From assembly GCA_964563465.1 (NCBI GenBank), contig CAZLVZ010000017.1, forward strand, positions 1 to 11,411: 11,411 nt of DNA, given 5' to 3'. The notes under the pieces are model-generated. The model was not told where the DNA came from. It searched no databases and worked only from the letters and a program-made list of their open reading frames with translations. This DNA comes from JAYENY01 sp964563465. GTDB lineage: Bacteria; Patescibacteriota; Minisyncoccia; Minisyncoccales; PEYH01. Shown here piece after piece: positions 1-5,802 of the stretch (position 1 is its first letter; every line of letters begins with the position of its first letter). The position numbers were made by a program, and so were the translations under genes.

Positions 1-645
1 CCTAAAATGTCTGGGCATTTTTTATTTGGCAAATGGAAGAAAGAAGGAGATAGCTGGAAACCAAAAAAGAAAAGTGCCTTAGAAGATCCAATGAATAGAT
101 TTATTCATTTGATATTTTTTATGGATAATAGCAATATGCTTGCCTTTTCTGATTTAAGAAAATTTGCCCGAATAGAGCTATGGGATACAAGCCAATTAAA
201 AAACAGCGAAATGCTAAACAGAATAGGGAAAGACGCATTAGAGATAAGCCTTAAAGATTTTACTTCTGTTATTGGGAAATACAAAAAATGGAAAATTAAG
301 CCATTATTAATGAATCAAAAAGAAATTGCCGGCATTGGCAACATCTATTCTGATGAAATCCTTTTTCGAGCAAAAATCAATCCTTTTCGAGAAGCAGGAA
401 GCTTGAAAAAAGAAGAAATTAAGAAACTTCATCAAAGCATTAAAGTTATTCTTAAAAAAGCCATTAAAGTCTCTGGCTCAAGTATTTCTGACTTTAGACG
501 CATAGATGGAGATAAGGGTAGTTTTCAAGAATTAATTAAAGTATATGGTCATCAAGGCAAAAAATGTTCTAAATGTGGAGGAATAATTGAAAGAAAAAAA
601 TTAGCTGGTCGTTCCGCTCATTTTTGTCCAAAATGCCAGAAATAG
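1..645 (+). CDS. mutM: Formamidopyrimidine-DNA glycosylase (Fpg/MutM), 5' end outside window
   Basis: Bifunctional DNA glycosylase/AP lyase that removes oxidised purines such as 8-oxoguanine and nicks the abasic site; cytosolic base-excision repair. The reading frame is open from base 1, so the N-terminal catalytic Pro-Glu and the first part of the beta-sandwich domain lie upstream. Visible parts: PKMSGHFLFG (bases 1-30), matching the conserved Fpg M-T/S-G stretch; the helix-two-turn-helix with GIGNIYSDEILF from base 331, followed by KINPF; and the C-terminal zinc finger with four Cys codons at 565, 574, 625 and 634 (C-X2-C-X16-C-X2-C), ending GRSAHFCPKCQK as the family usually does. The 214 visible residues fit a family length near 270-290. 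The ATG at base 7 is internal, not a start. The last 46 bases recur at 2199-2245, beyond the AbiE cassette. Family call is firm; substrate is inferred from the family. Confidence 0.93.
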   Translation, partial: PKMSGHFLFGKWKKEGDSWKPKKKSALEDPMNRFIHLIFFMDNSNMLAFSDLRKFARIELWDTSQLKNSEMLNRIGKDALEISLKDFTSVIGKYKKWKIKPLLMNQKEIAGIGNIYSDEILFRAKINPFREAGSLKKEEIKKLHQSIKVILKKAIKVSGSSISDFRRIDGDKGSFQELIKVYGHQGKKCSKCGGIIERKKLAGRSAHFCPKCQK

Positions 646-649
646 TTTG
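604..649 (+). repeat. Direct repeat at mutM 3' end, left copy
   Basis: The last 14 codons of mutM plus four bases. They recur, nearly identical, at 2199-2245. The left copy is the functional gene end. The two copies flank the AbiEi/AbiEii cassette like the ends of an integrated element. Confidence 0.8.
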
Positions 650-690
650 TTCCAGAAATGTTTGTTTTAAAAGTCGGGCTCTTAAAAGAT

Positions 691-720
691 TTGACACATA
701 TATAGACATTGAGATACAAT
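691..720 (+). promoter_or_regulatory. Sigma70-type promoter of the AbiE pair
   Basis: TTGACA at 691-696, an 18-base spacer and TACAAT at 715-720. Transcription would start near 727, giving a leader of about 27 nt before the ATG at 754. No Shine-Dalgarno is visible in that leader. Confidence 0.7.
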
Positions 721-753
721 TCTATTAGTTATAAAAAAGTATAATTTTTAGAA

Positions 754-1383
754 ATGACTTATTTTGAATTAAAGAAAAAATTAATAGATTATCCAATCTT
801 TAAGATAGAAGATGTTTTTAAATGGTTTCCTAAAGAAAATAAAAGAACTTTAATTTTTCAATTAAGTATTTGGACAAAAAAGGGGCACATAGAAAGACTA
901 AGAAGAGGGGTTTATAAATTTAGCGATTATCAGATAAAAGACATTTCTGTTTTGTCTAGTTTTTTTCTTCCGTCTTACATTTCCTGCGAAACAGCCCTAA
1001 ATTATTATGGAATTATTCCAGATATTCCCTTTGCTACCACTTCTGTCGTAACTACAAAAACTATTACCATCAAAACAAAAAATTATGGTTTATTTATCTA
1101 TCATCATATCAAGCCAGAACTTTTTTTTGATTATCTAAAAATAGATTCAGATTTTTTGTATTCTTATAAAATAGCAACGCCAGAAAAGGCATTATTTGAT
1201 TTTTTATACCTGCAAAGTTTTAAGAAAAATTTTGACCCGGAAAATTGTTTTAAGGAAATGCGACTTGATATTGGAAAGAGTTTTAAAATGAATAATTTGA
1301 AAAAATGGCAAAAATTGGTTTCTTTAAAGAATAAAAAATTTCATCTTTCTATAGATAATTTATTAAAAAAATATAAAAAATGA
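754..1383 (+). CDS. abiEi: AbiEi-family antitoxin / transcriptional regulator (type IV toxin-antitoxin)
   Basis: In the AbiE family, AbiEi is a DNA-binding antitoxin that represses its own operon and counteracts the nucleotidyltransferase toxin AbiEii without necessarily binding it. This 209-residue protein has an N-terminal winged-helix region (about residues 1-60, with FQLSIWTKKGHIERLRRGVYKF, the typical wing) and a C-terminal domain with SYISCETALNYYGIIPD and ATPEKALFDFLYL, the conserved A-x-P-E-K-A-L-x-D signature of AbiEi proteins. The stop overlaps the start of the next gene by four bases (ATGA), the usual arrangement for this pair. There is no Shine-Dalgarno before 754 and no better upstream start. 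Autoregulation is expected from the family; no obvious inverted repeat was found in the promoter. Family assignment is by motif and context, not alignment. Confidence 0.85.
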   Translation: MTYFELKKKLIDYPIFKIEDVFKWFPKENKRTLIFQLSIWTKKGHIERLRRGVYKFSDYQIKDISVLSSFFLPSYISCETALNYYGIIPDIPFATTSVVTTKTITIKTKNYGLFIYHHIKPELFFDYLKIDSDFLYSYKIATPEKALFDFLYLQSFKKNFDPENCFKEMRLDIGKSFKMNNLKKWQKLVSLKNKKFHLSIDNLLKKYKK

Positions 1384-2186
1384 TTAATAAATTTTTATGG
1401 CAGACAATTTTAGGAGAAGCTAAGGGTCTAAAGATTCCCGAAACAAAAAAAAGGGCATTGATTAGAGAATATCTGCAATGCAAGACGATTTCTTATTTTT
1501 ATAATCAGCCAAAATCAGAAAAACTTTCTTTTATTGGCGGAACAAGTCTAAGAATTTTAAGAAATATAGATAGATTTTCTGAAGATTTAGATTTTGATAA
1601 TTTGGGATTGTCTTACGAGGAAATAAAATTATTGTTTGAAAAGGTATTCTCTGATTTTAGAAAAGAGAATTTTGAAATAGAATTTAGCTTTAAGAAGACA
1701 AATAATTCTGGAATCGGTAGCCTTAAATTTCCTAAATTACTTTTTGATTTAGATATTACCAATAACAAAAACGAAAAATTAAATGTCAAAATTAATTATA
1801 CTACCCCCAAAGTTGAGCCAGAGACAGAGGTTGTTATTCTAAAAAGATTTGGTTTTCTTCAGCCCATTGTCACTAATACAAAGAGCTATCTTCTGTCTCA
1901 AAAAATTCGAGCCGCTCTTACAAGGAAAGATCCTCAACCAAGAGATTTTTACGATATTATTTGGCTTTTATCTTATAGAATTAGTCCACATCCAAAGCTT
2001 TTTCCCGAAATGAAAGTTAAAACGGAAAAAGAATTATTTGAGAAGTTAAATAATGTTTATGCAAATAAGATAAAACCAAATGTTAAAAATTTTAAGGAAA
2101 AATTAAGGCCATTTCTTTTGGACGAAAAAAAGACTAATTATTTAGATATTTTTGGGCAAACGATTAAACCTTTAATTATTAATTAA
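1380..2186 (+). CDS. abiEii: AbiEii-family nucleotidyltransferase toxin
   Basis: AbiEii proteins are nucleotidyltransferase-fold toxins of type IV systems; some act in phage defence by abortive infection, and characterised relatives transfer nucleotides to RNA. The 268-residue protein carries IGGTSLRILRNIDRFSEDLDFD at residues 52-73: the GGT-S loop, the following Arg and the S-E-D-x-D metal-binding motif that define the DUF1814/AbiEii family. Later, LLFDLDITNN gives the third acidic strand, and KIRAALTRKDPQPRDFYDIIWLL is the conserved helical K-x2-A-x3-R...R-D-x-Y-D signature. All active-site positions appear intact, so the protein is probably active. It is translationally coupled to the antitoxin through the ATGA overlap. 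The cassette ends at 2186 and is followed within 12 bases by a copy of the mutM 3' end, suggesting it arrived as a unit. Confidence 0.9.
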   Translation: MINKFLWQTILGEAKGLKIPETKKRALIREYLQCKTISYFYNQPKSEKLSFIGGTSLRILRNIDRFSEDLDFDNLGLSYEEIKLLFEKVFSDFRKENFEIEFSFKKTNNSGIGSLKFPKLLFDLDITNNKNEKLNVKINYTTPKVEPETEVVILKRFGFLQPIVTNTKSYLLSQKIRAALTRKDPQPRDFYDIIWLLSYRISPHPKLFPEMKVKTEKELFEKLNNVYANKIKPNVKNFKEKLRPFLLDEKKTNYLDIFGQTIKPLIIN

Positions 2187-2198
2187 ACAATGGAACCG

Positions 2199-2245
2199 GC
2201 TGGTCGTTCTGCTCGTTTTTTTCTCCAAATGCCAGAAATAGTTTG
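2199..2245 (+). pseudogene. Duplicated fragment of the mutM 3' end, right copy
   Basis: Starts GCTGGTCGTT and ends CCAGAAATAGTTTG, matching 604-649 with a few substitutions and one extra base. The extra base shifts the old mutM frame, so the stretch no longer encodes the zinc finger. Weaker similarity may continue on both sides of the cassette (a GTCGGGCTC-like string near 673 against GTCAGACTC near 2254, each followed by TTTGACA). Confidence 0.8.
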
Positions 2246-2275
2246 CCTTGAGTGTCAGACTCCGACAATTCATTT

Positions 2276-2416
2276 GACATTGGATAAAGAAATGGCAGAT
2301 GATTAAAGCTTCGTTTTCCCCTTTTTACGCATCAGCGCGGAAAAAGGTTTTTTATTACATAAGGTTTATTAAAATAAATCTTTGGCAATTTTTATTTGTG
2401 GATAAATAATATTGAC
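2276..2416 (+). repeat. 141-bp repeat A, copy 1: microprotein tail, terminator, promoter -35
   Basis: About nine tenths identical to 4268-4408, with the same length and no gaps. It begins with the last codons and stop of the 26-residue microprotein gene (GACATTGGATAA). It continues through a terminator hairpin, an AT-rich segment and a perfect DnaA-box-like TTATCCACA (minus strand, 2397-2405), and ends in TTGAC, the -35 of the next gene. The upstream two thirds of the microprotein gene are missing, so this is a 3' remnant. Confidence 0.85.
2320..2353 (+). terminator. Rho-independent terminator in repeat A copy 1
   Basis: CCTTTTTACGC pairs with the segment ending AAAAAGG at 2347 (7 + 3 pairs around a small internal loop, ATCA loop), followed by six T at 2348-2353. 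It is homologous to the hairpins at 4310 and 7127. Confidence 0.7.
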
Positions 2417-2440
2417 AAACACTTTTGTTTCGAATAGTAT
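2412..2440 (+). promoter_or_regulatory. Promoter of the second toxin-antitoxin-like pair
   Basis: TTGACA at 2412-2417, exactly 17 bases, then TAGTAT at 2435-2440. The -35 belongs to repeat A; the -10 lies outside it. A GTTTCGA string (2427-2433) lies between the two boxes and its complement TCGAAAC is at 2470-2476. Confidence 0.75.
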
Positions 2441-2456
2441 AGAAATGAAGCAATAA

Positions 2457-2487
2457 AATCGTTTTTTTATCGAAACGAGATACGATT
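2457..2487. promoter_or_regulatory. Nested inverted repeats in the leader, probable operator
   Basis: TCGTTT (2459-2464) and AAACGA (2473-2478) form a palindrome with an 8-base centre. An outer pair, AATCGT (2457-2462) and ACGATT (2482-2487), ends right at the start codon of the 2488 gene. The position between promoter and start suits autoregulation by the encoded helix-turn-helix protein. That regulator is inference. Confidence 0.5.
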
Positions 2488-3072
2488 ATGAATAAAAAAG
2501 AAATTATTTGGCGAGAAATTTTATTTCAAGCCATTGAAAATAAAAAAATTGAATTTACTCAAAAACAGTTGGCTCAAAAGTATGGTTTTTCTTTGAGTAC
2601 GGTTTTTAATGCCTTAAAAGTTCCTCGTGATTCTGGCTGTGTAAAAACATCGGGCAGGGGATTTAAAATCTTAGATATTGAAAAATGGCTATACCTTTGG
2701 GCCACTTTTAGAAATATTAAAAAGGATATCATTTATCAAACCCACACAGAGAAAAGCATTAAACAAATAGAAGGAGAGATGCCTCCCAATACAATTTTTA
2801 GCACTTTTTCTGCTTATCTTAAAAAATATAAAGACGCACCTGCTGATTATGACAAAGTTTATGTTTATTCAGAGAAAGAGAATTTTAAAAAAATAGAATC
2901 TCGTTTTCCGGCCACCAAAGGATATGTTAATCTTATAGTAATTTCATCTGATCCTTGGCTTAAGAAGTTTGGTAAAATAACCCCTGATTGCCAAACATTC
3001 GTAGATTTATGGAATTTACCCGAATGGTATGCTAAAGATTTTTTGAATGCGCTTAAAGAGAAACTTTTTTAA
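2488..3072 (+). CDS. Winged-helix DNA-binding protein, probable antitoxin/regulator of the following nucleotidyltransferase
   Basis: A 194-residue protein. Residues about 1-65 form a winged-helix DNA-binding region: FTQKQLAQKYGFSLSTVFNAL is a clear helix-turn-helix, followed by the wing SGCVKTSGRGFKIL. The rest (KWLYLWATFRNIKKDI...VYVYSE...LIVISSDPWL...VDLWNLPEWYAKDFLNALK) resembles the C-terminal domains of AbiEi-like and other regulators paired with nucleotidyltransferases. I recognise the layout, not an exact family. The next gene, a nucleotidyltransferase, starts 9 bases downstream, so the two are probably one operon. The promoter is TTGACA-17-TAGTAT and the leader holds nested inverted repeats reaching the start codon, which suggests self-repression. 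There is no Shine-Dalgarno. A plain transcriptional regulator is the alternative to an antitoxin. Confidence 0.7.
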   Translation: MNKKEIIWREILFQAIENKKIEFTQKQLAQKYGFSLSTVFNALKVPRDSGCVKTSGRGFKILDIEKWLYLWATFRNIKKDIIYQTHTEKSIKQIEGEMPPNTIFSTFSAYLKKYKDAPADYDKVYVYSEKENFKKIESRFPATKGYVNLIVISSDPWLKKFGKITPDCQTFVDLWNLPEWYAKDFLNALKEKLF

Positions 3073-3081
3073 TCTAAATTT

Positions 3082-3708
3082 ATGGCAGAGTTTTATCACA
3101 ACTTGATTACCGATGTAAGCTTTAAGCTTCTCCAAGACATAAAGAGGAAATTTGATTTTGTTCTCATCGGCGGTTGGGCAGTTTTTTTATATACAAAGGC
3201 CTTAAAATCAAAGGATATTGATATTATTGTTGATTACGATCAATTAGATAAAATTAGAAAGGAATTTGATGTTTTTAAGAACGAACGACTCAAAAAATAT
3301 GAAGCCAAGACAGGAGAAACAGATATTGATATTTATTTGCCCCATTTTTCTAATATAGGAATTCCTGTTGAAGAAATAGTAAAATATACACAAACAATTG
3401 AGGGCTTTGTTTTGCCTATTCCAGAAATTCTTCTTATTTTAAAAATTTATTGTTTTTCTTCAAGAAAAGGTAGCGTTAAAGGAAACAAAGATTTAATTGA
3501 TATTTTTTCTATATTATCTAAAGAGATAATTGACTGGAGAAAATACCAAGAAATTATCGCTAAATATAATTTTAAAGACATAAACAAAAATCTAAAGGAT
3601 TTAGTTTCTTCTCAAGGTTCTATCCCAGAACTTAATCTTTTAAACCACAAAATCGCTAAACTCAAAAATACAGTTTTAAAAGAGCTGAACTCCCAAATGG
3701 AACACTAA
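3082..3708 (+). CDS. Nucleotidyltransferase-fold protein, probable toxin of a TA-like pair
   Basis: A 208-residue protein with the minimal nucleotidyltransferase core. DFVLIGGWAVFLYT (residues 25-38) is the glycine-glycine-tryptophan nucleotide-binding loop. KSKDIDIIVD supplies the two metal-binding aspartates D45 and D47, and TDIDIYLPHF supplies a third at D83. The following PIPEILLILKIYCFSSRKGSVKGNKDLIDIFSIL is the helical part with the K-x-D-L-x-D-I motif seen in AbiEii-like and DUF6036-like proteins. The triad looks intact. It is coupled to the upstream helix-turn-helix gene (9-base gap, no Shine-Dalgarno), which suggests a type IV-like toxin-antitoxin or nucleotide-transfer defence pair; this function is inferred from fold and neighbourhood. 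The stop codon lies inside the 56-bp repeat at 3697-3752, so the last codons (Met-Glu-His) come from repeat sequence. Confidence 0.75.
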   Translation: MAEFYHNLITDVSFKLLQDIKRKFDFVLIGGWAVFLYTKALKSKDIDIIVDYDQLDKIRKEFDVFKNERLKKYEAKTGETDIDIYLPHFSNIGIPVEEIVKYTQTIEGFVLPIPEILLILKIYCFSSRKGSVKGNKDLIDIFSILSKEIIDWRKYQEIIAKYNFKDINKNLKDLVSSQGSIPELNLLNHKIAKLKNTVLKELNSQMEH

Positions 3709-3752
3709 TCCATATATTTGTACAAATTTATGGAGTTGCAATCCATATATTA
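3697..3752 (+). repeat. 56-bp repeat B, copy 1: two 33-bp-spaced ATGGA...TCCATATAT units
   Basis: Contains ATGGA-N5-AATCCATATAT at 3697 and again at 3730, exactly 33 bp apart. Each is an imperfect palindrome (ATGGA against TCCAT). The whole block recurs with a few changes at 4438-4493. The 3' end of the 3082 gene runs into it. Confidence 0.8.
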
Positions 3753-3761
3753 GAACGTCTA

Positions 3762-3777
3762 TCGGAGTCAGCTCCGA
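3762..3777. repeat. Short perfect hairpin of the GTCGGACT-like family
   Basis: TCGGAG-TCAG-CTCCGA, a 6-bp perfect stem without a following T run, so not a normal terminator. A related hairpin is at 7299-7315. The rest of 3778-3837 is AT-rich with nothing recognisable. Confidence 0.6.
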
Positions 3778-3837
3778 AAAATACTTTAACAAATAATAAA
3801 AAAGTCTGATTTAAAGCAAAAAAATACGAAGATTGAG

Positions 3838-3874
3838 TTGACGTCTATTGTTCTTTATGCTAATTTAGCATAAA
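3838..3874 (+). promoter_or_regulatory. Promoter overlapped by a 21-bp perfect palindrome (operator)
   Basis: TTGACG at 3838-3843, a 17-base spacer, then TAATTT at 3861-3866 with an upstream TGC (extended -10). The -10 is buried in a perfect palindrome: arm TTTATGCTAA at 3854-3863, one central T, and its complement at 3865-3874. A bound dimeric repressor would block the promoter. The regulated gene is the peptide at 3947. Confidence 0.65.
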
Positions 3875-3946
3875 ACTTAGTGGTTCGTTGGCAATTAAAT
3901 AGCGATTGGATTTCAAAAATAAAAAGAACGAAAAGGAGGAAAAGAG

Positions 3947-4051
3947 ATGAAAAAGATGAGTTTGGTAGCTTTGCTACTTGCGTTTTTGGTGGCCATGGTT
4001 TGCTTCCTGATAATGGTTCAATCAGCTATCGCCAGCAATATGGTCATATAA
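3947..4051 (+). CDS. 34-residue signal-peptide-like hydrophobic peptide
   Basis: Small gene chosen for its strong Shine-Dalgarno (AAGGAGG at 3933-3939, 7 bases before the ATG), its own promoter and its own terminator. The product begins MKKMSLVALLLAFLVAMV, with two lysines and then about 22 hydrophobic residues. It ends VQSAIASNMVI. The A-I-A motif before SNMVI fits signal peptidase I, which would release a pentapeptide SNMVI. If uncleaved, it would be a one-span membrane peptide. I do not recognise a family. A peptide pheromone, a leader-type signal or a small membrane regulator are all possible, and type I toxin-like peptides look similar. An overlapping longer GTG-start frame at 3880-4107 has no ribosome binding site and is considered a shadow. 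The TTTTCCTCC in the small-RNA loop (8510-8518) is complementary to nine bases of this ribosome binding site. Confidence 0.65.
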   Translation: MKKMSLVALLLAFLVAMVCFLIMVQSAIASNMVI

Positions 4052-4068
4052 ACAAGGGGCCTTTAGGT

Positions 4069-4105
4069 GAGCAATCCAGTATTATCGGGCTGCTCTCTTT
4101 TTTTT
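4069..4105 (+). terminator. Terminator of the 34-residue peptide gene
   Basis: GAGCA at 4069-4073 pairs with TGCTC at 4091-4095, with an inner CC/GG. The T-rich tail TCTTTTTTTT is at 4096-4105. It isolates the peptide gene from the next unit. Confidence 0.7.
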
Positions 4106-4137
4106 AAAATATAGAAAAGCTTAACATAGCACAACGC

Positions 4138-4165
4138 TTGACAATTTTAGGAAATAAGATACCTT
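4138..4165 (+). promoter_or_regulatory. Promoter of microprotein copy 1
   Basis: TTGACA at 4138-4143, a 16-base spacer and TACCTT at 4160-4165. The other copy has TATCTT at the same place, which supports the assignment. Confidence 0.6.
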
Positions 4166-4180
4166 ATTAACAGGTTAATT

Positions 4181-4198
4181 TGTTTCAAAGGAGGAACA
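4181..4198 (+). promoter_or_regulatory. Ribosome-binding-site hairpin, microprotein copy 1
   Basis: TGTTTC (4181-4186), loop AAAGGA, GGAACA (4193-4198), ATG immediately after. The Shine-Dalgarno AAGGAGG spans loop and 3' arm. The stem has one wobble pair. The same design is seen before 5803, 6035 and 7552. Confidence 0.6.
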
Positions 4199-4279
4199 AT
4201 GACTGAAGTTTTTCTCTTGCTTTCGTTTGTTGGTTTGTTAGTTGTAGGAGGAATTTTTGTAAAAGATGACATTGGATAA
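4199..4279 (+). CDS. 26-residue membrane microprotein, copy 1
   Basis: Begins MTEVFLLLSFVGLLVVGGIF and ends VKDDIG. It is one hydrophobic span of about 18 residues with a short acidic tail on the far side, so probably a single-pass inner-membrane peptide. Evidence for a real gene: promoter at 4138, perfect Shine-Dalgarno in a hairpin directly before the ATG, a terminator at 4310, and a second copy at 5803 differing in one residue (Lys22 to Glu). A third, 3'-only remnant is at 2276. No family is recognised. It could be a small membrane regulator or a toxin-like peptide. The coding part is better conserved between copies than the promoter spacer, which suggests selection on the peptide or on the RNA. 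Here the gene is alone in its transcription unit. Confidence 0.65.
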   Translation: MTEVFLLLSFVGLLVVGGIFVKDDIG

Positions 4280-4408
4280 AGAAATGGCAGATGATTAAAT
4301 CTTCGTTTCCCCCTTTCTGCGCATTAGCGTGAAAAGGGGATTTTTATTACATAAGGTTTATTAAAATAAATCTTTGGCAATTTTTGCCTGTGGATAAATA
4401 ATATTGAC
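4268..4408 (+). repeat. 141-bp repeat A, copy 2
   Basis: Gap-free partner of 2276-2416. It holds the microprotein stop, terminator, AT-rich stretch, TTATCCACA (minus strand, 4389-4397) and a terminal TTGAC. In both copies the last bases serve as a -35 for a different downstream gene. Confidence 0.85.
4310..4345 (+). terminator. Terminator after microprotein copy 1
   Basis: CCCCTTTCTGCGC (4310-4322), loop ATTA, GCGTGAAAAGGGG (4327-4339), then T5 at 4341-4345. Twelve of thirteen positions pair (with wobbles). Confidence 0.78.
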
Positions 4409-4431
4409 GAAAAAAGAATAAAGAGTATTCT
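4404..4431 (+). promoter_or_regulatory. Probable promoter of ATPase 1
   Basis: TTGACG at 4404-4409, a 16-base spacer and TATTCT at 4426-4431. The -35 is the right end of repeat A. Start of transcription would fall in or just before repeat B copy 2, leaving a leader of about 90 nt. Confidence 0.5.
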
Positions 4432-4432
4432 A

Positions 4433-4493
4433 AATATATGGAATGCTAATCCATATATTCGTACAAATTTATGGAGTTGTAATCCATATATTA
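4433..4493 (+). repeat. Repeat B, copy 2, with a perfect 10-bp inverted repeat
   Basis: ATGGA-N5-AATCCATATAT units at 4438 and 4471, 33 bp apart, as at 3697. In this copy the first unit extends to a perfect inverted repeat: AATATATGGA at 4433-4442 and TCCATATATT at 4450-4459. It lies in the leader of ATPase 1. Confidence 0.78.
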
Positions 4494-4530
4494 AGATTCT
4501 TAATTAAAGCGAAGCCGAGGACAAGGTTCT

Positions 4531-5661
4531 ATGATTAAAAGATACTATAATTTAAAAAAGATTATAAAACCGAGTAAGGTTTTAGTTATTTATGGTCCGC
4601 GCAGAGTTGGAAAGACCACCTTGCTTAATAGTTTTTTGTCAGAAACTAAATTAAAGTATAAATTAGATTCTGGTGACAATATTAAAATTCAACAGATTTT
4701 GAGTTCTCAAAATTTTTCTCAAATTGAAGAGTATGCTGCAGGATATGACTTAATAGCCATTGACGAAGCTCAGCAGATTTCCAACATTGGTATGGCTTTA
4801 AAAATTCTTGTCGATCAATTACCTAAGTTAAGAATTGTTGCCACTGGTTCTTCTTCTTTTGACTTATCTCAAAAGATAGGAGAACCTCTTACGGGCAGAA
4901 AGAAAACATTAATTTTATTTCCATTTTCTCAAGTAGAACTTTTGGATATATATAATAAATCTGAGTTGAAAGAAAAACTCGAAGATTTCTTGATTTTTGG
5001 TTCCTATCCCGAAATCATTACCGCCAAAACCCGTAAAGAGAAAATGGATTTATTAAACGAATTATTTAACTCATATTTGTTAAAAGATGTTTTTAGCTTA
5101 GAACGGATTAGGGGTTCAAAACAATTAATTGATTTATTAAAGTTAATTGCTTTTCAATTAGGCAACGAAGTTTCTCTTAATGAATTAGCTAAACAGGTGC
5201 GTTTAGACGTAAAAACGGTAGCAAGATATTTAGACATTTTAGAAAAAGCTTTTGTGCTAAAACGAATAGGAGGTTTTAGTCGTAATTTAAGAAAAGAAGT
5301 TTCTAGTAAAGCAAAGTATTATTTTTACGATAATGGAGTGCGTAATGCTATTATTTCCCAATTCAATTCCTTAAGAGATAGGAATGACATAGGTCCTTTA
5401 TTTGAAAATTTTATTGTTATGGAAAGAATGAAGGATAATGCTTATCAGAGAAGGTTTGGTTCAAGCTATTTTTGGCGGACTTATGATGGACAGGAAATAG
5501 ATTTAGTTGAGGAAAGAGATGGCAAATTGTATGGTTTTGAAATAAAATGGTCAGCTAAAGCTAAAACCAAAATACCCAAAGATTGGCTTAAGAAGGGAGA
5601 GAAGGCCGAGTATAAGGTTATCAATAATCAAAATTATTTAGATTTTATTGGGGTCAAATAA
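4531..5661 (+). CDS. AAA-type ATPase with DUF4143 domain (ATPase 1)
   Basis: A 376-residue member of the AAA_14/DUF4143 family. It is predicted to bind and hydrolyse ATP in the cytosol; the biological role of the family is poorly known. Walker A is GPRRVGKTT (residues 22-30) and Walker B is LIAIDEAQ (D78, E79). The sensor strand is RIVATGSSSFDL (101-112), then LTGRKKTLILFPFSQVEL. The region around residues 150-190, with GSYPEII and SYLLKDV, begins the DUF4143 part. A winged-helix-like segment is SLNELAKQVRLDVKTVARYLDILEKAFVLKRI. The C-terminal WRTYDGQEIDLVEE...GFEIKW has the spacing of a PD-(D/E)XK nuclease-like fold. All motifs are intact. It is alone in its unit, with a terminator right after the stop, and direct repeats M flank it. 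The last codons recur as a relic at 7322-7363. There is no clear Shine-Dalgarno. Confidence 0.9.
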   Translation: MIKRYYNLKKIIKPSKVLVIYGPRRVGKTTLLNSFLSETKLKYKLDSGDNIKIQQILSSQNFSQIEEYAAGYDLIAIDEAQQISNIGMALKILVDQLPKLRIVATGSSSFDLSQKIGEPLTGRKKTLILFPFSQVELLDIYNKSELKEKLEDFLIFGSYPEIITAKTRKEKMDLLNELFNSYLLKDVFSLERIRGSKQLIDLLKLIAFQLGNEVSLNELAKQVRLDVKTVARYLDILEKAFVLKRIGGFSRNLRKEVSSKAKYYFYDNGVRNAIISQFNSLRDRNDIGPLFENFIVMERMKDNAYQRRFGSSYFWRTYDGQEIDLVEERDGKLYGFEIKWSAKAKTKIPKDWLKKGEKAEYKVINNQNYLDFIGVK

Positions 5662-5694
5662 AACTTGCTGAAATCAATTTTCAGTAAGTTTTTT
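5662..5694 (+). terminator. Terminator of ATPase 1
   Basis: AACTTGCTGAAA at 5662-5673 pairs with its complement at 5679-5690 (12 pairs, one wobble, 5-base loop), followed by a T run to 5694. It starts one base after the stop codon. Confidence 0.85.
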
Positions 5695-5741
5695 GTTATT
5701 TTGTTTCGAATAATATAGAAAAGTTTAACACGGCACAACGC

Positions 5742-5769
5742 TTGACAATCTCAGTGGGCATAGTATCTT
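5742..5769 (+). promoter_or_regulatory. Promoter of microprotein copy 2 and probably the phytase-like gene
   Basis: TTGACA at 5742-5747, a 16-base spacer and TATCTT at 5764-5769. No terminator lies between 5883 and 6035, so the transcript probably continues into the 6035 gene. Confidence 0.62.
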
Positions 5770-5784
5770 ATTAACAGGTTGATT

Positions 5785-5802
5785 TGTTTCAAAGGAGGAA
5801 CA
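5785..5802 (+). promoter_or_regulatory. Ribosome-binding-site hairpin, microprotein copy 2
   Basis: TGTTTC, loop AAAGGA, GGAACA (5797-5802), ATG next. Identical to the copy at 4181. Confidence 0.6.

Larger units (their letters stand above)
4108..4299 (+). repeat. 192-bp repeat M, copy 1 (promoter, leader hairpin and microprotein gene)
   Basis: Starts AATATAGAAAAG and ends GATGATTAAA. It matches 5712-5903 without gaps at about nine tenths identity. Most differences fall in the promoter spacer, while the ribosome binding site and coding part are nearly unchanged. Its last 32 bases are also the start of repeat A (4268-4408). Confidence 0.88.

Noticed and set aside
604..2245. Insertion sequence
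   Set aside because: No transposase and no terminal inverted repeats; only the mutM-end duplication flanks the cassette.
2190..2306. 38-codon frame starting MEPAGRSARFF
   Set aside because: It is a chimera of the frame-shifted mutM fragment and the out-of-frame microprotein tail, without a ribosome binding site.
3880..4107. 75-codon frame with GTG start overlapping the 34-residue peptide
   Set aside because: No ribosome binding site, it runs through the terminator hairpin, and composition is not protein-like; the shorter ATG frame at 3947 has a perfect Shine-Dalgarno.
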